DNA of 25,213 nucleotides from an uncultured Selenomonadales bacterium (lineage in GTDB: Bacteria; Bacillota; Negativicutes; Selenomonadales; Selenomonadaceae): positions 1 to 25,213 of the forward strand of contig CALEPR010000094.1 in NCBI GenBank assembly GCA_937910665.1, read 5' to 3'. The position numbers and the translations under genes were made by a program. The notes below the pieces were generated by a model. The model saw only the letters and a list, made by a program, of their open reading frames with translations, was not told the origin of the DNA and did no database searches. This document shows positions 1 through 8,540 of the stretch, piece by piece; within the stretch, counting starts at the first letter, position 1; the number at the start of each line of letters is the position of its first letter.

Positions 1-67
1 CTTGAAAATTCCTAACTAACAAGCGACGGCGACGAAAGAGCCGACATAGCGACGAGAGACTTTCACT

Positions 68-757
68 TTAGGAGATTAAAGGCAGATATTGATGCTGAAA
101 GATACGAAAGTGATGATGAATGGAAGAATGAGAAAACCCAGAAACATCTTCCAAGTCTTTAATTGAAAAATAGGGATGCAAAATCTTCAGACGAATGATA
201 CGAATATGTGGGGACGTGGAGTCAGTATAGAGGTATTGCTTGAGAATAAAGAGCAATTCTTGAAAATTAGCTAACTTCAATTTAAGAGTTTCGATGAAGG
301 AAGAATCAGAGGAAGGAAAAGAAAGCAAGAAGGAGAGGAAATTGTCGAGAACAGCAACCAGAGTTTCTACTTTATTACGAGAAAAAATGTCGTGAGGAGG
401 AAGTTGGAAATTGAGAAGTGCAGAAATATCAGCAAGAGACTTATCACGCCACTTTTGAAGAGCATTAGGATGAGCGTGAAGGTTGAAACTAATCTTAACG
501 AAAGAAAAATTAAAACGATAACGCTGAAAAAGAAAATCACGGATAAAAGGAGAAGAATCAGCAAGAAAAGCGGCAACCAAGCAGTCATTGTTCTCTTCGG
601 AGATTAAACGCAACTTAAGTTTGTCAATATTGTCGGAGTGATGTGTGAGGAAAAAATCACTCAGCAAAATGAGTTCAGTCGGAGACCAATACTGCGAGTT
701 GAAAAAGTGAAGTAAGGCGTGATGAGCGACAGTAAAGTTGAGTTTATTAGAAAGCAA
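68..757 (-). CDS. Hypothetical protein with possible C-terminal HTH
   Basis: I do not recognise this 229-residue protein. It is rich in Leu, Phe, Ser and His and has no signal peptide or clear membrane segment. Its last ~40 residues (FSIKDLEDVSGFSHSSIHHH region) read like a helix-turn-helix, so DNA binding is possible. The start is a TTG at 757, chosen because GAGGTG lies about 8 nt upstream. The stop of the preceding gene (773-775) is 15 bp away, so the two form one transcription unit. Plus-strand ORFs over the same bases are Lys/Arg-rich and lack comparable start signals. The gene is downstream of the promoter at 1073-1101. Its function is unknown; a regulator of the neighbouring mobile-element genes is only a guess. 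Confidence 0.6.
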   Translation of the reverse strand: MLSNKLNFTVAHHALLHFFNSQYWSPTELILLSDFFLTHHSDNIDKLKLRLISEENNDCLVAAFLADSSPFIRDFLFQRYRFNFSFVKISFNLHAHPNALQKWRDKSLADISALLNFQLPPHDIFSRNKVETLVAVLDNFLSFLLSFPSSDSSFIETLKLKLANFQELLFILKQYLYTDSTSPHIRIIRLKILHPYFSIKDLEDVSGFSHSSIHHHFRIFQHQYLPLIS

Positions 758-772
758 AGAAAAACACCTCGA

Positions 773-1033
773 TTAGTGATGATAGATAAGCATATCTTCA
801 ATCTCACGAGAAATATCGCGAAGAAAATAAGCAAAATCGATGAGTTCAGCGCGTTCTTTAGAAGAAGAGCGATAAATGTTGATTTCATTGGCAAGAAGAG
901 AAAGATAGAGAGAGGAAAGGGATTTAAAATCAGCAATGATATTGTCCATAGGAGAAACGTGACCAAACTGAATGAGATGTTCGAGGAAAAGACAATGTTG
1001 CTTGCAAAGTTTGAGTTCGTCAATAGAAGACAT
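773..1033 (-). CDS. Small hypothetical protein, first gene of two-gene unit
   Basis: An 86-residue, probably all-helical soluble protein that I do not recognise. It starts MSSIDELKLCKQHC and ends REIEDMLIYHH. An earlier in-frame start at 1063 would add ten hydrophobic residues, but the ATG at 1033 has GGAGC about 9 nt upstream and is preferred. It lies directly behind a well-formed promoter and ahead of the 229-residue HTH-like gene with a 15-bp gap, so the two are very likely co-transcribed. The unit is insulated from the giant helicase gene by an intrinsic terminator. No function can be assigned from the sequence. Confidence 0.6.
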   Translation of the reverse strand: MSSIDELKLCKQHCLFLEHLIQFGHVSPMDNIIADFKSLSSLYLSLLANEINIYRSSSKERAELIDFAYFLRDISREIEDMLIYHH

Positions 1034-1072
1034 AAAATCAGCTCCAATGATAATAAAAATCAATATATCGAT

Positions 1073-1101
1073 AGTGTATCACTTTTATGAGATAGTTGCA
1101 A
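1073..1101 (-). promoter_or_regulatory. Sigma-70-type promoter for the 773-1033 / 68-757 unit
   Basis: On the minus strand, TTGCAA (plus 1096-1101) and TACACT (plus 1073-1078) are separated by exactly 17 bp. Transcription would start about 30 bp before the ATG at 1033. It sits between the terminator of the upstream gene and the small operon, which fits an independent unit. Confidence 0.6.
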
Positions 1102-1151
1102 GTTTTACGAATATATTTTTACAAAAAAAGTTAAATTGAAAAAATTACAAT

Positions 1152-1177
1152 AAAAAAGACAGAGCGCAAACTCTGTC
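1152..1177 (-). terminator. Intrinsic terminator after the methylase/helicase gene
   Basis: On the minus strand, GACAGAG and CTCTGTC form a perfect 7-bp stem with a 6-nt loop (TTTGCG), followed at once by six T. It lies 14 bp beyond the stop codon at 1191, so it ends the transcript carrying the giant gene. Confidence 0.9.
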
Positions 1178-1190
1178 AGGAATAAATGTG

Positions 1191-4100
1191 TTATCTGCAA
1201 GAAGCAGCGCGACGAGAACAATCGTCAATCATGGAGCGGACTTCCTCTTTGCTGGGAACAGCAGGAGAGAATTTGAGAATAGTGTCAGAAATGGAATCTT
1301 TTGGAAAACCTTCGTCGATGAGGAAAGAAATGGCGTTAATGTCAAGAGAATGAGACCACTCAGAAGAAACGTCATCAATTTGCTTACGAGCAAAAGCAAA
1401 GAAGGATTTATCACAAAGAGAATCAGGAATATCAACAAGGATAGAATGGATACGTCGGTCATGTTCGTAAGCAAGGTTAGCTTTTTCTCTTTCAGAGGAT
1501 TCAGAATCTTGGTTGAGTAAATGAGAAAGTTCTGCAGAACGGGCGGAAAGAGTGTCAAATTCCGCCTGTTGCGGGAAAGGCAAAACAAGTTCTTCAGAAC
1601 CGGCGGAAATTTTATTTTGGAGACTACTAATCTCATTTTGTTTATCCTCAGCGTATTTTTTACGACCGTTAGCCATTTCGATAATGCGATTGATGTTGTC
1701 GCCCGGTATGGAAGTGGAATTTTTTCGAGAGGCAATACAACCAGAGAGAAGAAGTTCCTCATGAAGGAAAGAGTGGTCGAAAACAGTAGAAATGCGTAAT
1801 CCTTTGTATTCACCAGAAAGACCACGAAGAGGAGAAAGAGAGTTAGAGTTGGATTTGATGAAATCGGCAAGAAAAGCAGTAGCTTTTTTCTTATCAGTGA
1901 AAGTCTTGCCGTTGAGAGTAATAGAAAATTTCTCTTGTCCGTCGTCGCCAATAACAGTATTTTTCTGAATAGTGTCAATGTCCTTATTGATATTGTCGAG
2001 AAGAAGTTGAGCATCGTGAATTTTACGAGGATAAGAATGAAGAACTTTATGCTCAAGTTGTTCGTGAGAACGAAGGAATTCAGATTTGGCAAGTTTAAGG
2101 CGTTCGAGTTTGACATCAATGTCCATTTTTTCCTTTATGAGAGGATTGCCGGTAGCAATAGCCTTGATTTCAGCATAGGAAAGAGTAGCTTCATCAACGT
2201 CGTCGGCAGAACGAACAGGCGTTTTGGAAGTCATAATCTGTGAAATGAAACGTTGCTTGGATTCAATAATCTGCCAGAGATAAGCGTCGAAAGTGCCTTC
2301 AGTGACATAACGGAAAATTTTTACGTTCTTGTTTTCGTTGCCTTGCCGAATAATTCTACCGGCACGTTGCTCCAAATCACTTGGACGCCAGGGTACATCG
2401 AGGTCGTGGAGAGCGATAAGTTTGTCCTGAACATTTGTCCCAGTACCCATCATAACAGTAGAACCGAGTAAAATTCTAACATCGCCCTTGCGGACTTTTT
2501 CAAATAGAGCGTCCTTTTCCTTTTCGTTCTTAGTGTTCTGAATGAAAGCAATTTCGTCGGGCTTGACACCAGCGACAATCAGTTTTTCGCGAATATCATC
2601 ATAAACATTGAAAAATTTGGAAGGAGTAGATTGGTCACAAAAAATCATTTGAGTGGAATGTTGTTCTTTAGTAGATTTGTAAACATCAAGGACATTTTTA
2701 ACGCAGATATTGACTTTGCTGTTTGGGTCGTCGGGCAATTCAGGATTGATAAGGCGTTGGTCGAGAGCGAGTTTTCTGCCGTCATTGACGATTTTGAGCA
2801 TATTGTCCTCTTCAGGTTCAACTTTCTTTTCACGAACAAGATTAGCTCTGTCAGCGAGTTCATCGACCATATCTTTTTGAGCGTCAGATGCAGGGACTTT
2901 GGTGACAATAAATTCAGCGTCAGGGACATCAAGATTGAGTTGGTCAGCCATTTTAATATCGGCAACTTCCTTGAACATAGACATAAGTTCAGGGAGATTG
3001 TGAAATTTAGCAAAACGAGTTTTAGTGCGAAACCCTTTACCTTCAGGAGAAAGTTCAACAGCAGTGACAGTCTTGCCAAAATTGGAAGCCCAGCTATCGA
3101 AAAAACCTAATCCCTCGTCTTTCAATCTATCAGGTTGCAAATAGCGTTGCATGGTGTAAAGTTCGCACATACTATTGGACACGGGAGTACCAGAGGCGAA
3201 AACAATTCCACATTTACCGTTATTTTTTTCATTGAGATAGCGACATTTTTCGTACATATCAGTAGTTTTTTTCGCGTCAGTGGTGGAAATACCCGGTATA
3301 TTCTGCATTTTGGTGTAAGTGAAAAGATTTTTGTAATAGTGAGCCTCATCAACATAAAGTCTGTCAATGCCAAGTTGTTCAAAAGTAATGGTGTCGTCGG
3401 TGTCATCATTTTGAAGGGATTCGAGTTTTTCGATAAGATTTTTCTTTTTGAGTTCGGCTTGCTTGATAGAAAATTTCTCGCAGTGTTCGCTCCGCATTTC
3501 GTCAATAGCGTCAACAAGTTCATCAACCTGTTCCTGCAACATTCTTTCCATGCGTTCTTTACTGATAGGAATTTTCTCAAATTGAGTATAACCAATGATA
3601 ACAGCATCCCAATCTTGAGTGGCAATCTTGGAGCAAAATTCTTTTCTGTTTTCAGCAGTAAAATCTTTAGCAGTAGCGACTAAAATTTTCGCGTTGGGAT
3701 AAAGTTGCAAAAATTCAGTGCCGAATTGCTCAGTCAGATGTTTAGGAACAACAATCATAGATTTTTTAGCAAACCCAAGCCGTTTAGCCTCCATAACAGA
3801 CGCGACCATTTCAAATGTTTTACCTGCACCGACACAGTGAGCGAGTAAAGTGTTGCCGCCGTAAAGAGTATGAGCAATAGCGTTTTTCTGATGTTCGCGG
3901 AGTTGAATTTCATTGTTCATGCCGGGAAAAATTAAATGGCTACCGTCATATTCACGAGGGCGGATATTGTTGAAGTGACGGTTGTAATAAGCAACGAGCC
4001 TGTCGCGACGTGAAGTTTCTGAAAAAATCCATTTGGAAAAAGCCTGTTTGATAAGTTCCTGCTTTTGTTGAGCAACGATGGTAGCCTCTTGGTCAACAAT

Positions 4101-7100
4101 TTTTTTCTCCTCGCCGTCAATGTAAACAGTTTTGTGAATTTTCGGCTCTTTCATATTCAAAGCAAGTTCAGTCAAATGCAAAGCGTTCATCTGTTTTACG
4201 CCGAAAGTAACTTCAGCTTTTGCACTCAAACTCGGATAATTTTTCGCGTCAATGCGCCAAAGTCCAGTGACCGGCGAAAAATGAACTTCCATGCTACTGT
4301 GAGTGACATCAAAAGTTTCACGAATAAATTTTTCAATATCATAAGCAGGAATCCAAGTCGCACCAATTTCAACGTGAATATCGGCAGCAGTAAGGTCTTT
4401 GGGCTTAACATTTTCAAGAGCGGCAAGATTTTTTTCGAGCCGAGATTTGTTTTTTTTCAAGAAGACAATATCAGGATTGAGATTGTCAAGCGAAATACTT
4501 TTCTTGGCTTGATAGTCCGCCTTGAATTGTTCCCACTCAGACTTGAGTTCACTCATGTCAGCGCGTTGATAATAGTTGTCAACCTGTTCCTTAATAGCAG
4601 AAAAATTATTTTCAAACTTCGCCAACTTTTTCTTGAGGAAGGCATACAAAAGTAAATCGTGTTCAGCGTCAGTGTGTTCAAAACTTTCGTCGATTGTTCG
4701 CAGATAGCTCAGAATCAGCAAGTCAGCCTGTTTTGTGTAACCGATTTCACGACCGCGCCGAATAGCTTCAAGTGCAAGTAAAGGCTTATCAGCCAGAATC
4801 ATTCCAACTTTGTCGCGTTCGACATTTGTACCGTGAATGAGAGCAATCTCCGCCAAAAACTCGCGATTATCTTTTTGAGATTCGATGTAATCGTCATAAT
4901 AAATTTGCTCGTTTTCATCGTAAAAATTGCTGAAAGAAAAATAATGTTCAAGTTCGGGATTGCAGTCGAGAATTTTTCTTTCAAGATTATTTTTCGGCTC
5001 ATAGGTTGGAATAGGTTCAATTTGCAAAATATTTTCTGCAAACTTTTTGTTAATTTCCGCGTCAATCTGCTTGATTTGATTTTCAGTAAACTCTATTTTG
5101 TCGCGAATGTCGCCGGAAAGAAATTCCTCAGCAATTTGGTATTCGTGAGTTTGGAAGTCGAAAAAAATTCTGTCAAACTCCAATGCGTTTATAACTTCTT
5201 CCTCAGTTTGTCCAGTCAAAGAGCGCATATAATCTAAATCGACGTAACCGACTTCCTGCATGGAAATGGCAAGAGCGTCAGCAGGATTATCAGCGTGAGT
5301 AGGTTTTCTGTGCGGCTCAATCATACGCTTGCTAAAAATAGGAGACTTGCCTTTGTAACCGTCCTTGCCATATTCTTCGAGCGAACGCAAAAGCGGATAG
5401 GCAGAATCTTTACTGAAAATTTTTTTGAGATTGGCATTTTCACAAATGTGACCGTACAAAGCAATGTGCTTATCATAAAGTTCATTCAAAGTTTTTTGTG
5501 CTTGTTCCAGTTCCTCGTCCGAACCGTCGTCAACTTGAATATCAATGACATTGCGAACAGAATCGCGAATATCCATAGCCGAAAGCATTTGCGCCCTGTC
5601 TTTCGCACTAATCTTGATGTTTTCGATTTTTACGCCGTTGAAAAATTTAATTTCACCGTTCTCAATGAAAAAACTTGAAGAGCGTTTGTCGTCAATGTCA
5701 GGAATTTGTTGCGGCGAAGGCAATTCAACTTCACTCGGAGAATAAATTTTTTGCATATACTGCATGGACTCGTTCAACAATTCAGCAAGAGGACGATTTT
5801 CATCAGGCTTGCAAGTCAAATCAAAACCGTAAGCTGTGCTTGTCTTGTCCAAAGTTCCTAAAACATCTTCGGGGTGTTCAGAAAAATATTTGTTGACGGT
5901 AATCTCTCGGTTGTCTTGAAAATGATTCACGTTGACCCAATCAGGCAAATTTTCATCGTCGCGAATGTGGTCAAGTTTCTTGAAAAATAAAATATCAGTC
6001 GTGACTTCAGTTCCTGCTTCTTTAAAAGCATTGTTCGGCAGACGAATAGCACGAACTAAATCAGCGCGGCGAGCAAAATATTTTCTTGCACTGTTGTCTT
6101 GTTTGTCGAGAGTACCACGCGAGGAAATTACAGCAACCAGACCGCCCGGACGTACTTGGTCAATCATTTTGGCAATGAAATAATCATGAATCAAAAAATT
6201 TTCTTGATTATAGGCTTTATCATTGACGCGATAATTACCGAAAGGCACGTTGCCGACCGCAATATCGAAAGAATCATTCAAATATCGCGTATCCTCAAAA
6301 CCTTGAACAGAAATTTCAGCGTCAAAATAAATTTTTTTAGCTATTCTGCCGGAGAGAGAGTCGAGTTCCACGCCGAAAAGCTGACTGCTAGTTTTCATTT
6401 CATCAGGCATATTGCCGAAAAATCCGCCAACGCCCATTGACGGCTCAAGAATTGTGCCTTGATTGAAACCCAAATTTTTCAAGCCGTCGTAAATTCTCTG
6501 AACAATTTCGCCTGAAGTATAATGAGCATTAAGAGTAGAGCCACGAGCGTCAGTATATTCTTTTTCTGTGAGCATACTTTGTAAAAGCCAAGCCTCACGA
6601 TTCCAGTTCGAATCGGTTTTATCGAAGGCTTTAGGAATACCGCCGAAACCTGAGTAACCTTTCAAAACTTCAATTTCTTCAGGAGTGGCATTTCGTTTTT
6701 CGTGTTCGATAAATTGAAGTGTGCGGATAGCGATTACATTTTTGCGGAAAACATTTTTGTCGCGATTATTGCCACGAATGACAGCCATATCCTCAGCAAG
6801 AACAGTTTGCAAGTCTGGTGCTGCATTTTCCGAAGTCTCCACCGCAGTTTTGATTTTAGATTTTTCGTCAGACAAGATTTCAACACTGCTTTGAACTTCT
6901 GAAACGTCAGGCAAAATCTCTTCTTCCTCGTCAAATTCTTCAAAGGCATAGTCAGAATCATTTTGTGCATCGGGTTCAATAATTTCTGTCGGTGTTTCGG
7001 TTGTGGAAATTTCTCCAGTAACTTCAACATCAACAACTTCAGTGTCCGAGTGAGAATTTTCCTCTGTGCCAGCGGATAAAGTCTCGCCAACCACCTCAGG

Positions 7101-8123
7101 CTCAAGGATTTCAGCTTGTGTTTCATTTGTGGTAATTTCATCAACAACTTCAACTGCAGATTGTGGGTTTTCCTCCGAGCCAACGGATAAATTTTCAGCA
7201 ACTACTTCAGAGTTGATGTCTTCAGCTTCCGAGTTAGGCATTTCTTCAGTGCTGGTTGGTGATTGTTCGCTAACTTCTGTATCACTGTCAAAAACAATAT
7301 CCTCGCCAATTTCTTCAGCCTCAACTTTTTTAGCAGAATTTTCCTCCTCGACGGAATCGAACAGACCTCTTTGCATAGGTTCTTCAGCCAAAGTGAGTTC
7401 CGACTCTTGCACTTCTTCAACTTGCTCCGCCGACTTCACAACTCCTATTGCGCTTAACAGAGGATTATTTTCTGGAACATCTAAATTTTTGACGGCTTTT
7501 TGATTGATAGATTTTTGCATTGCGTCAAGAAAAATTCTTGCACTTGCTTGAGTTTGTTCCAAAATTTTTTGAACGTCATGGTCTTTGAAAGAAAGTTGCG
7601 CCAGTTGTCGCGTTGCGTTTTCTGTTGAAAATCCCATTCGCTCCAAAATAACCGACTCGACACTCAACGCCAAAATTTTTTTAGATTCAGAGTTGAAGTT
7701 GGAACGATTAGCCAATTCTTCTGCGATAATTTTAATCTGTTTTTCTGTAGATTTTTCATCAGCAACTACAGCATCTAAAAATTGTTTGTGAGCCGATTCA
7801 TCGTATTGCCACAACTTGACTTCAGTTTTGTTTGCCGCAGAAGTTTCGGTTTCCGACACATCGTAATAAACAGTTGCCTTGCCGTCTTTGACTAAAGTCA
7901 CGCCTTTTGCGTTCGCGCTGATTTTACGATGAAAATATTTTTCCCAGAGTTCCTTGCTCGCTACAGCCGTAAACATTGCCGGTGCTTCTATCGCAAAACT
8001 CGTCAAGTCCGCAACTTCATACTTGTGGAATCTCGCCATCGTTGACAAAAATGACAAATATTTTCCGATATTGCCTTGTAAACCATCTAAATATTTTTGA
8101 TTTCGTTGCTCAATTTCAGTCAT
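1191..8123 (-). CDS. Giant ArdC-like / N6-DNA-methylase / SNF2-type helicase protein
   Basis: A 2310-residue protein of the type found in conjugative elements and large phages of Bacillota. Domains in order: residues ~5-95 resemble the ssDNA-binding ArdC-like N-terminus (YLSFLSTMARFHKY); ~225-430 is an acidic Glu/Ser/Thr-rich linker with a tandem repeat; ~450-690 is an N6-adenine methylase with SAM motif EPSMGVGG at 560 and NVPF at 625; ~1400-1950 is an SF2 helicase with Walker A GAGKT (Lys1435), DEAH at 1592, SGTPVSNS, and QRAGRIIRQG near 1920. The C-terminal ~350 residues are helical and unassigned. The ATG at 8123 is chosen because GGGAGG ends 7 nt upstream; the TTG at 8138 lies within that signal. 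Methylase plus helicase suggests protection or processing of element DNA during transfer. Activity is inferred. Confidence 0.9.
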   Translation of the reverse strand: MTEIEQRNQKYLDGLQGNIGKYLSFLSTMARFHKYEVADLTSFAIEAPAMFTAVASKELWEKYFHRKISANAKGVTLVKDGKATVYYDVSETETSAANKTEVKLWQYDESAHKQFLDAVVADEKSTEKQIKIIAEELANRSNFNSESKKILALSVESVILERMGFSTENATRQLAQLSFKDHDVQKILEQTQASARIFLDAMQKSINQKAVKNLDVPENNPLLSAIGVVKSAEQVEEVQESELTLAEEPMQRGLFDSVEEENSAKKVEAEEIGEDIVFDSDTEVSEQSPTSTEEMPNSEAEDINSEVVAENLSVGSEENPQSAVEVVDEITTNETQAEILEPEVVGETLSAGTEENSHSDTEVVDVEVTGEISTTETPTEIIEPDAQNDSDYAFEEFDEEEEILPDVSEVQSSVEILSDEKSKIKTAVETSENAAPDLQTVLAEDMAVIRGNNRDKNVFRKNVIAIRTLQFIEHEKRNATPEEIEVLKGYSGFGGIPKAFDKTDSNWNREAWLLQSMLTEKEYTDARGSTLNAHYTSGEIVQRIYDGLKNLGFNQGTILEPSMGVGGFFGNMPDEMKTSSQLFGVELDSLSGRIAKKIYFDAEISVQGFEDTRYLNDSFDIAVGNVPFGNYRVNDKAYNQENFLIHDYFIAKMIDQVRPGGLVAVISSRGTLDKQDNSARKYFARRADLVRAIRLPNNAFKEAGTEVTTDILFFKKLDHIRDDENLPDWVNVNHFQDNREITVNKYFSEHPEDVLGTLDKTSTAYGFDLTCKPDENRPLAELLNESMQYMQKIYSPSEVELPSPQQIPDIDDKRSSSFFIENGEIKFFNGVKIENIKISAKDRAQMLSAMDIRDSVRNVIDIQVDDGSDEELEQAQKTLNELYDKHIALYGHICENANLKKIFSKDSAYPLLRSLEEYGKDGYKGKSPIFSKRMIEPHRKPTHADNPADALAISMQEVGYVDLDYMRSLTGQTEEEVINALEFDRIFFDFQTHEYQIAEEFLSGDIRDKIEFTENQIKQIDAEINKKFAENILQIEPIPTYEPKNNLERKILDCNPELEHYFSFSNFYDENEQIYYDDYIESQKDNREFLAEIALIHGTNVERDKVGMILADKPLLALEAIRRGREIGYTKQADLLILSYLRTIDESFEHTDAEHDLLLYAFLKKKLAKFENNFSAIKEQVDNYYQRADMSELKSEWEQFKADYQAKKSISLDNLNPDIVFLKKNKSRLEKNLAALENVKPKDLTAADIHVEIGATWIPAYDIEKFIRETFDVTHSSMEVHFSPVTGLWRIDAKNYPSLSAKAEVTFGVKQMNALHLTELALNMKEPKIHKTVYIDGEEKKIVDQEATIVAQQKQELIKQAFSKWIFSETSRRDRLVAYYNRHFNNIRPREYDGSHLIFPGMNNEIQLREHQKNAIAHTLYGGNTLLAHCVGAGKTFEMVASVMEAKRLGFAKKSMIVVPKHLTEQFGTEFLQLYPNAKILVATAKDFTAENRKEFCSKIATQDWDAVIIGYTQFEKIPISKERMERMLQEQVDELVDAIDEMRSEHCEKFSIKQAELKKKNLIEKLESLQNDDTDDTITFEQLGIDRLYVDEAHYYKNLFTYTKMQNIPGISTTDAKKTTDMYEKCRYLNEKNNGKCGIVFASGTPVSNSMCELYTMQRYLQPDRLKDEGLGFFDSWASNFGKTVTAVELSPEGKGFRTKTRFAKFHNLPELMSMFKEVADIKMADQLNLDVPDAEFIVTKVPASDAQKDMVDELADRANLVREKKVEPEEDNMLKIVNDGRKLALDQRLINPELPDDPNSKVNICVKNVLDVYKSTKEQHSTQMIFCDQSTPSKFFNVYDDIREKLIVAGVKPDEIAFIQNTKNEKEKDALFEKVRKGDVRILLGSTVMMGTGTNVQDKLIALHDLDVPWRPSDLEQRAGRIIRQGNENKNVKIFRYVTEGTFDAYLWQIIESKQRFISQIMTSKTPVRSADDVDEATLSYAEIKAIATGNPLIKEKMDIDVKLERLKLAKSEFLRSHEQLEHKVLHSYPRKIHDAQLLLDNINKDIDTIQKNTVIGDDGQEKFSITLNGKTFTDKKKATAFLADFIKSNSNSLSPLRGLSGEYKGLRISTVFDHSFLHEELLLSGCIASRKNSTSIPGDNINRIIEMANGRKKYAEDKQNEISSLQNKISAGSEELVLPFPQQAEFDTLSARSAELSHLLNQDSESSEREKANLAYEHDRRIHSILVDIPDSLCDKSFFAFARKQIDDVSSEWSHSLDINAISFLIDEGFPKDSISDTILKFSPAVPSKEEVRSMIDDCSRRAASCR
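6973..7210 (-). repeat. Imperfect 126-bp tandem repeat inside the giant gene
   Basis: Two successive copies, starting at 6973 and 7099, encode about 42 residues each in the acidic linker. Both contain a Val-Val/Val-x-Glu-x-Leu-Ser-x-Gly-x-Glu-Glu-Asn motif and end in Ile-x-Glu-Pro. The in-frame period suggests linker growth by slippage or unequal recombination. The linker is probably disordered. Confidence 0.7.
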
Positions 8124-8139
8124 AAAAAAACCTCCCAAA

Positions 8140-8161
8140 TGTTACTGGAAAAATCGTAACA
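8140..8161 (-). promoter_or_regulatory. Inverted repeat just ahead of the giant gene's RBS
   Basis: TGTTAC (8140-8145) and GTAACA (8156-8161) form a 6-bp stem with a 10-nt loop, ending 4 bp before the GGGAGG ribosome binding site. It may act in the mRNA leader or as an operator. The topoisomerase leader has an inverted repeat in an equivalent place. Confidence 0.45.
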
Positions 8162-8174
8162 CTTGAAAGGCTCT

Positions 8175-8200
8175 TCAAAATCTTATCTTTTTGCTTTTTA
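8175..8200 (-). repeat. 26-nt leader box, copy 1
   Basis: The box starts at the stop codon of the TnpV-like gene. It is identical at 25 of 26 positions to 10585-10610, which starts at the stop codon of the AbiH-family gene. On the minus strand it reads TAAAAAGCAAAAA, a variable purine, then ATAAGATTTTGA. Each copy is followed by an inverted repeat and then the ribosome binding site of the next gene. Confidence 0.8.
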
Positions 8201-8497
8201 CTGACAAATTTCCGCCGTCAAAACTTCTCTGACCTGTGAACGAATATTATTGACAAGCCCGACCCACTTCAAAGGATTTTCGACTTTCATCTCTTCGTTC
8301 ACACCTTCGACTTCCATTTGATTCTCAACTATCGTATCGAAAAGTTCGCTGTATCTGTCCTCATAGCCAACCAAATACTCAATCAGCAACTTGCTCTCTT
8401 CAAGTTCATCGTAATCTTCAGGCTTTTCTTCGAGCAAAAAGTTTTTTCTCAACTCTGCCCACTCGCCCATGTACGGAATATCTTCGCCTTTAATCAT
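8198..8497 (-). CDS. TnpV-like small protein
   Basis: A 99-residue acidic protein. Its second half (NEEMKVENPLKWVGLVNNIR followed by a helical tail) matches the C-terminal pattern of the TnpV family, small proteins often carried by conjugative transposons of Bacillota and placed near topoisomerase or helicase genes. Their molecular role is not established. Upstream in-frame starts exist at 8536 (GTG) and 8527 (ATG), but the ATG at 8497 has AAGGAGA about 8 nt upstream and both earlier starts lie inside a palindrome, so 8497 is chosen. It sits between topoisomerase III and the giant methylase/helicase in one direction, as in other mobile elements. The family call is from remembered motifs. Confidence 0.7.
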   Translation of the reverse strand: MIKGEDIPYMGEWAELRKNFLLEEKPEDYDELEESKLLIEYLVGYEDRYSELFDTIVENQMEVEGVNEEMKVENPLKWVGLVNNIRSQVREVLTAEICQ

Positions 8498-8515
8498 TTC
8501 AAAAATCTCCTTCCA

Positions 8516-8540
8516 AAATGTGTTCATTATGAACACATTT
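8516..8540. promoter_or_regulatory. 25-bp perfect palindrome between topB and the TnpV-like gene
   Basis: AAATGTGTTCAT and ATGAACACATTT flank a single central T, giving 12-bp arms. It begins at the last base of the topoisomerase stop codon and ends 3-4 bp before the ribosome binding site of the next gene. No T-run follows on the minus strand, so it does not look like an intrinsic terminator. A dimeric-repressor operator or an mRNA processing hairpin are the likely choices. Confidence 0.7.

Noticed and set aside
1..67. GCGACG repeats (three copies) after the leftmost gene
   Set aside because: Too short and too near the window edge to interpret; no hairpin, gene or array could be supported.
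392..1090. Plus-strand Lys/Arg-rich frames (392-607, 719-1090)
   Set aside because: They lie antisense to two minus-strand genes that have a promoter, good ribosome binding sites and protein-like composition. Their Lys/Arg bias is what antisense reading of Phe/Leu/Ser codons gives.
8198..8536. Longer start for the TnpV-like gene at 8536 or 8527
   Set aside because: Those codons lie within the palindrome and lack a ribosome binding site, while the ATG at 8497 has AAGGAGA at proper spacing.
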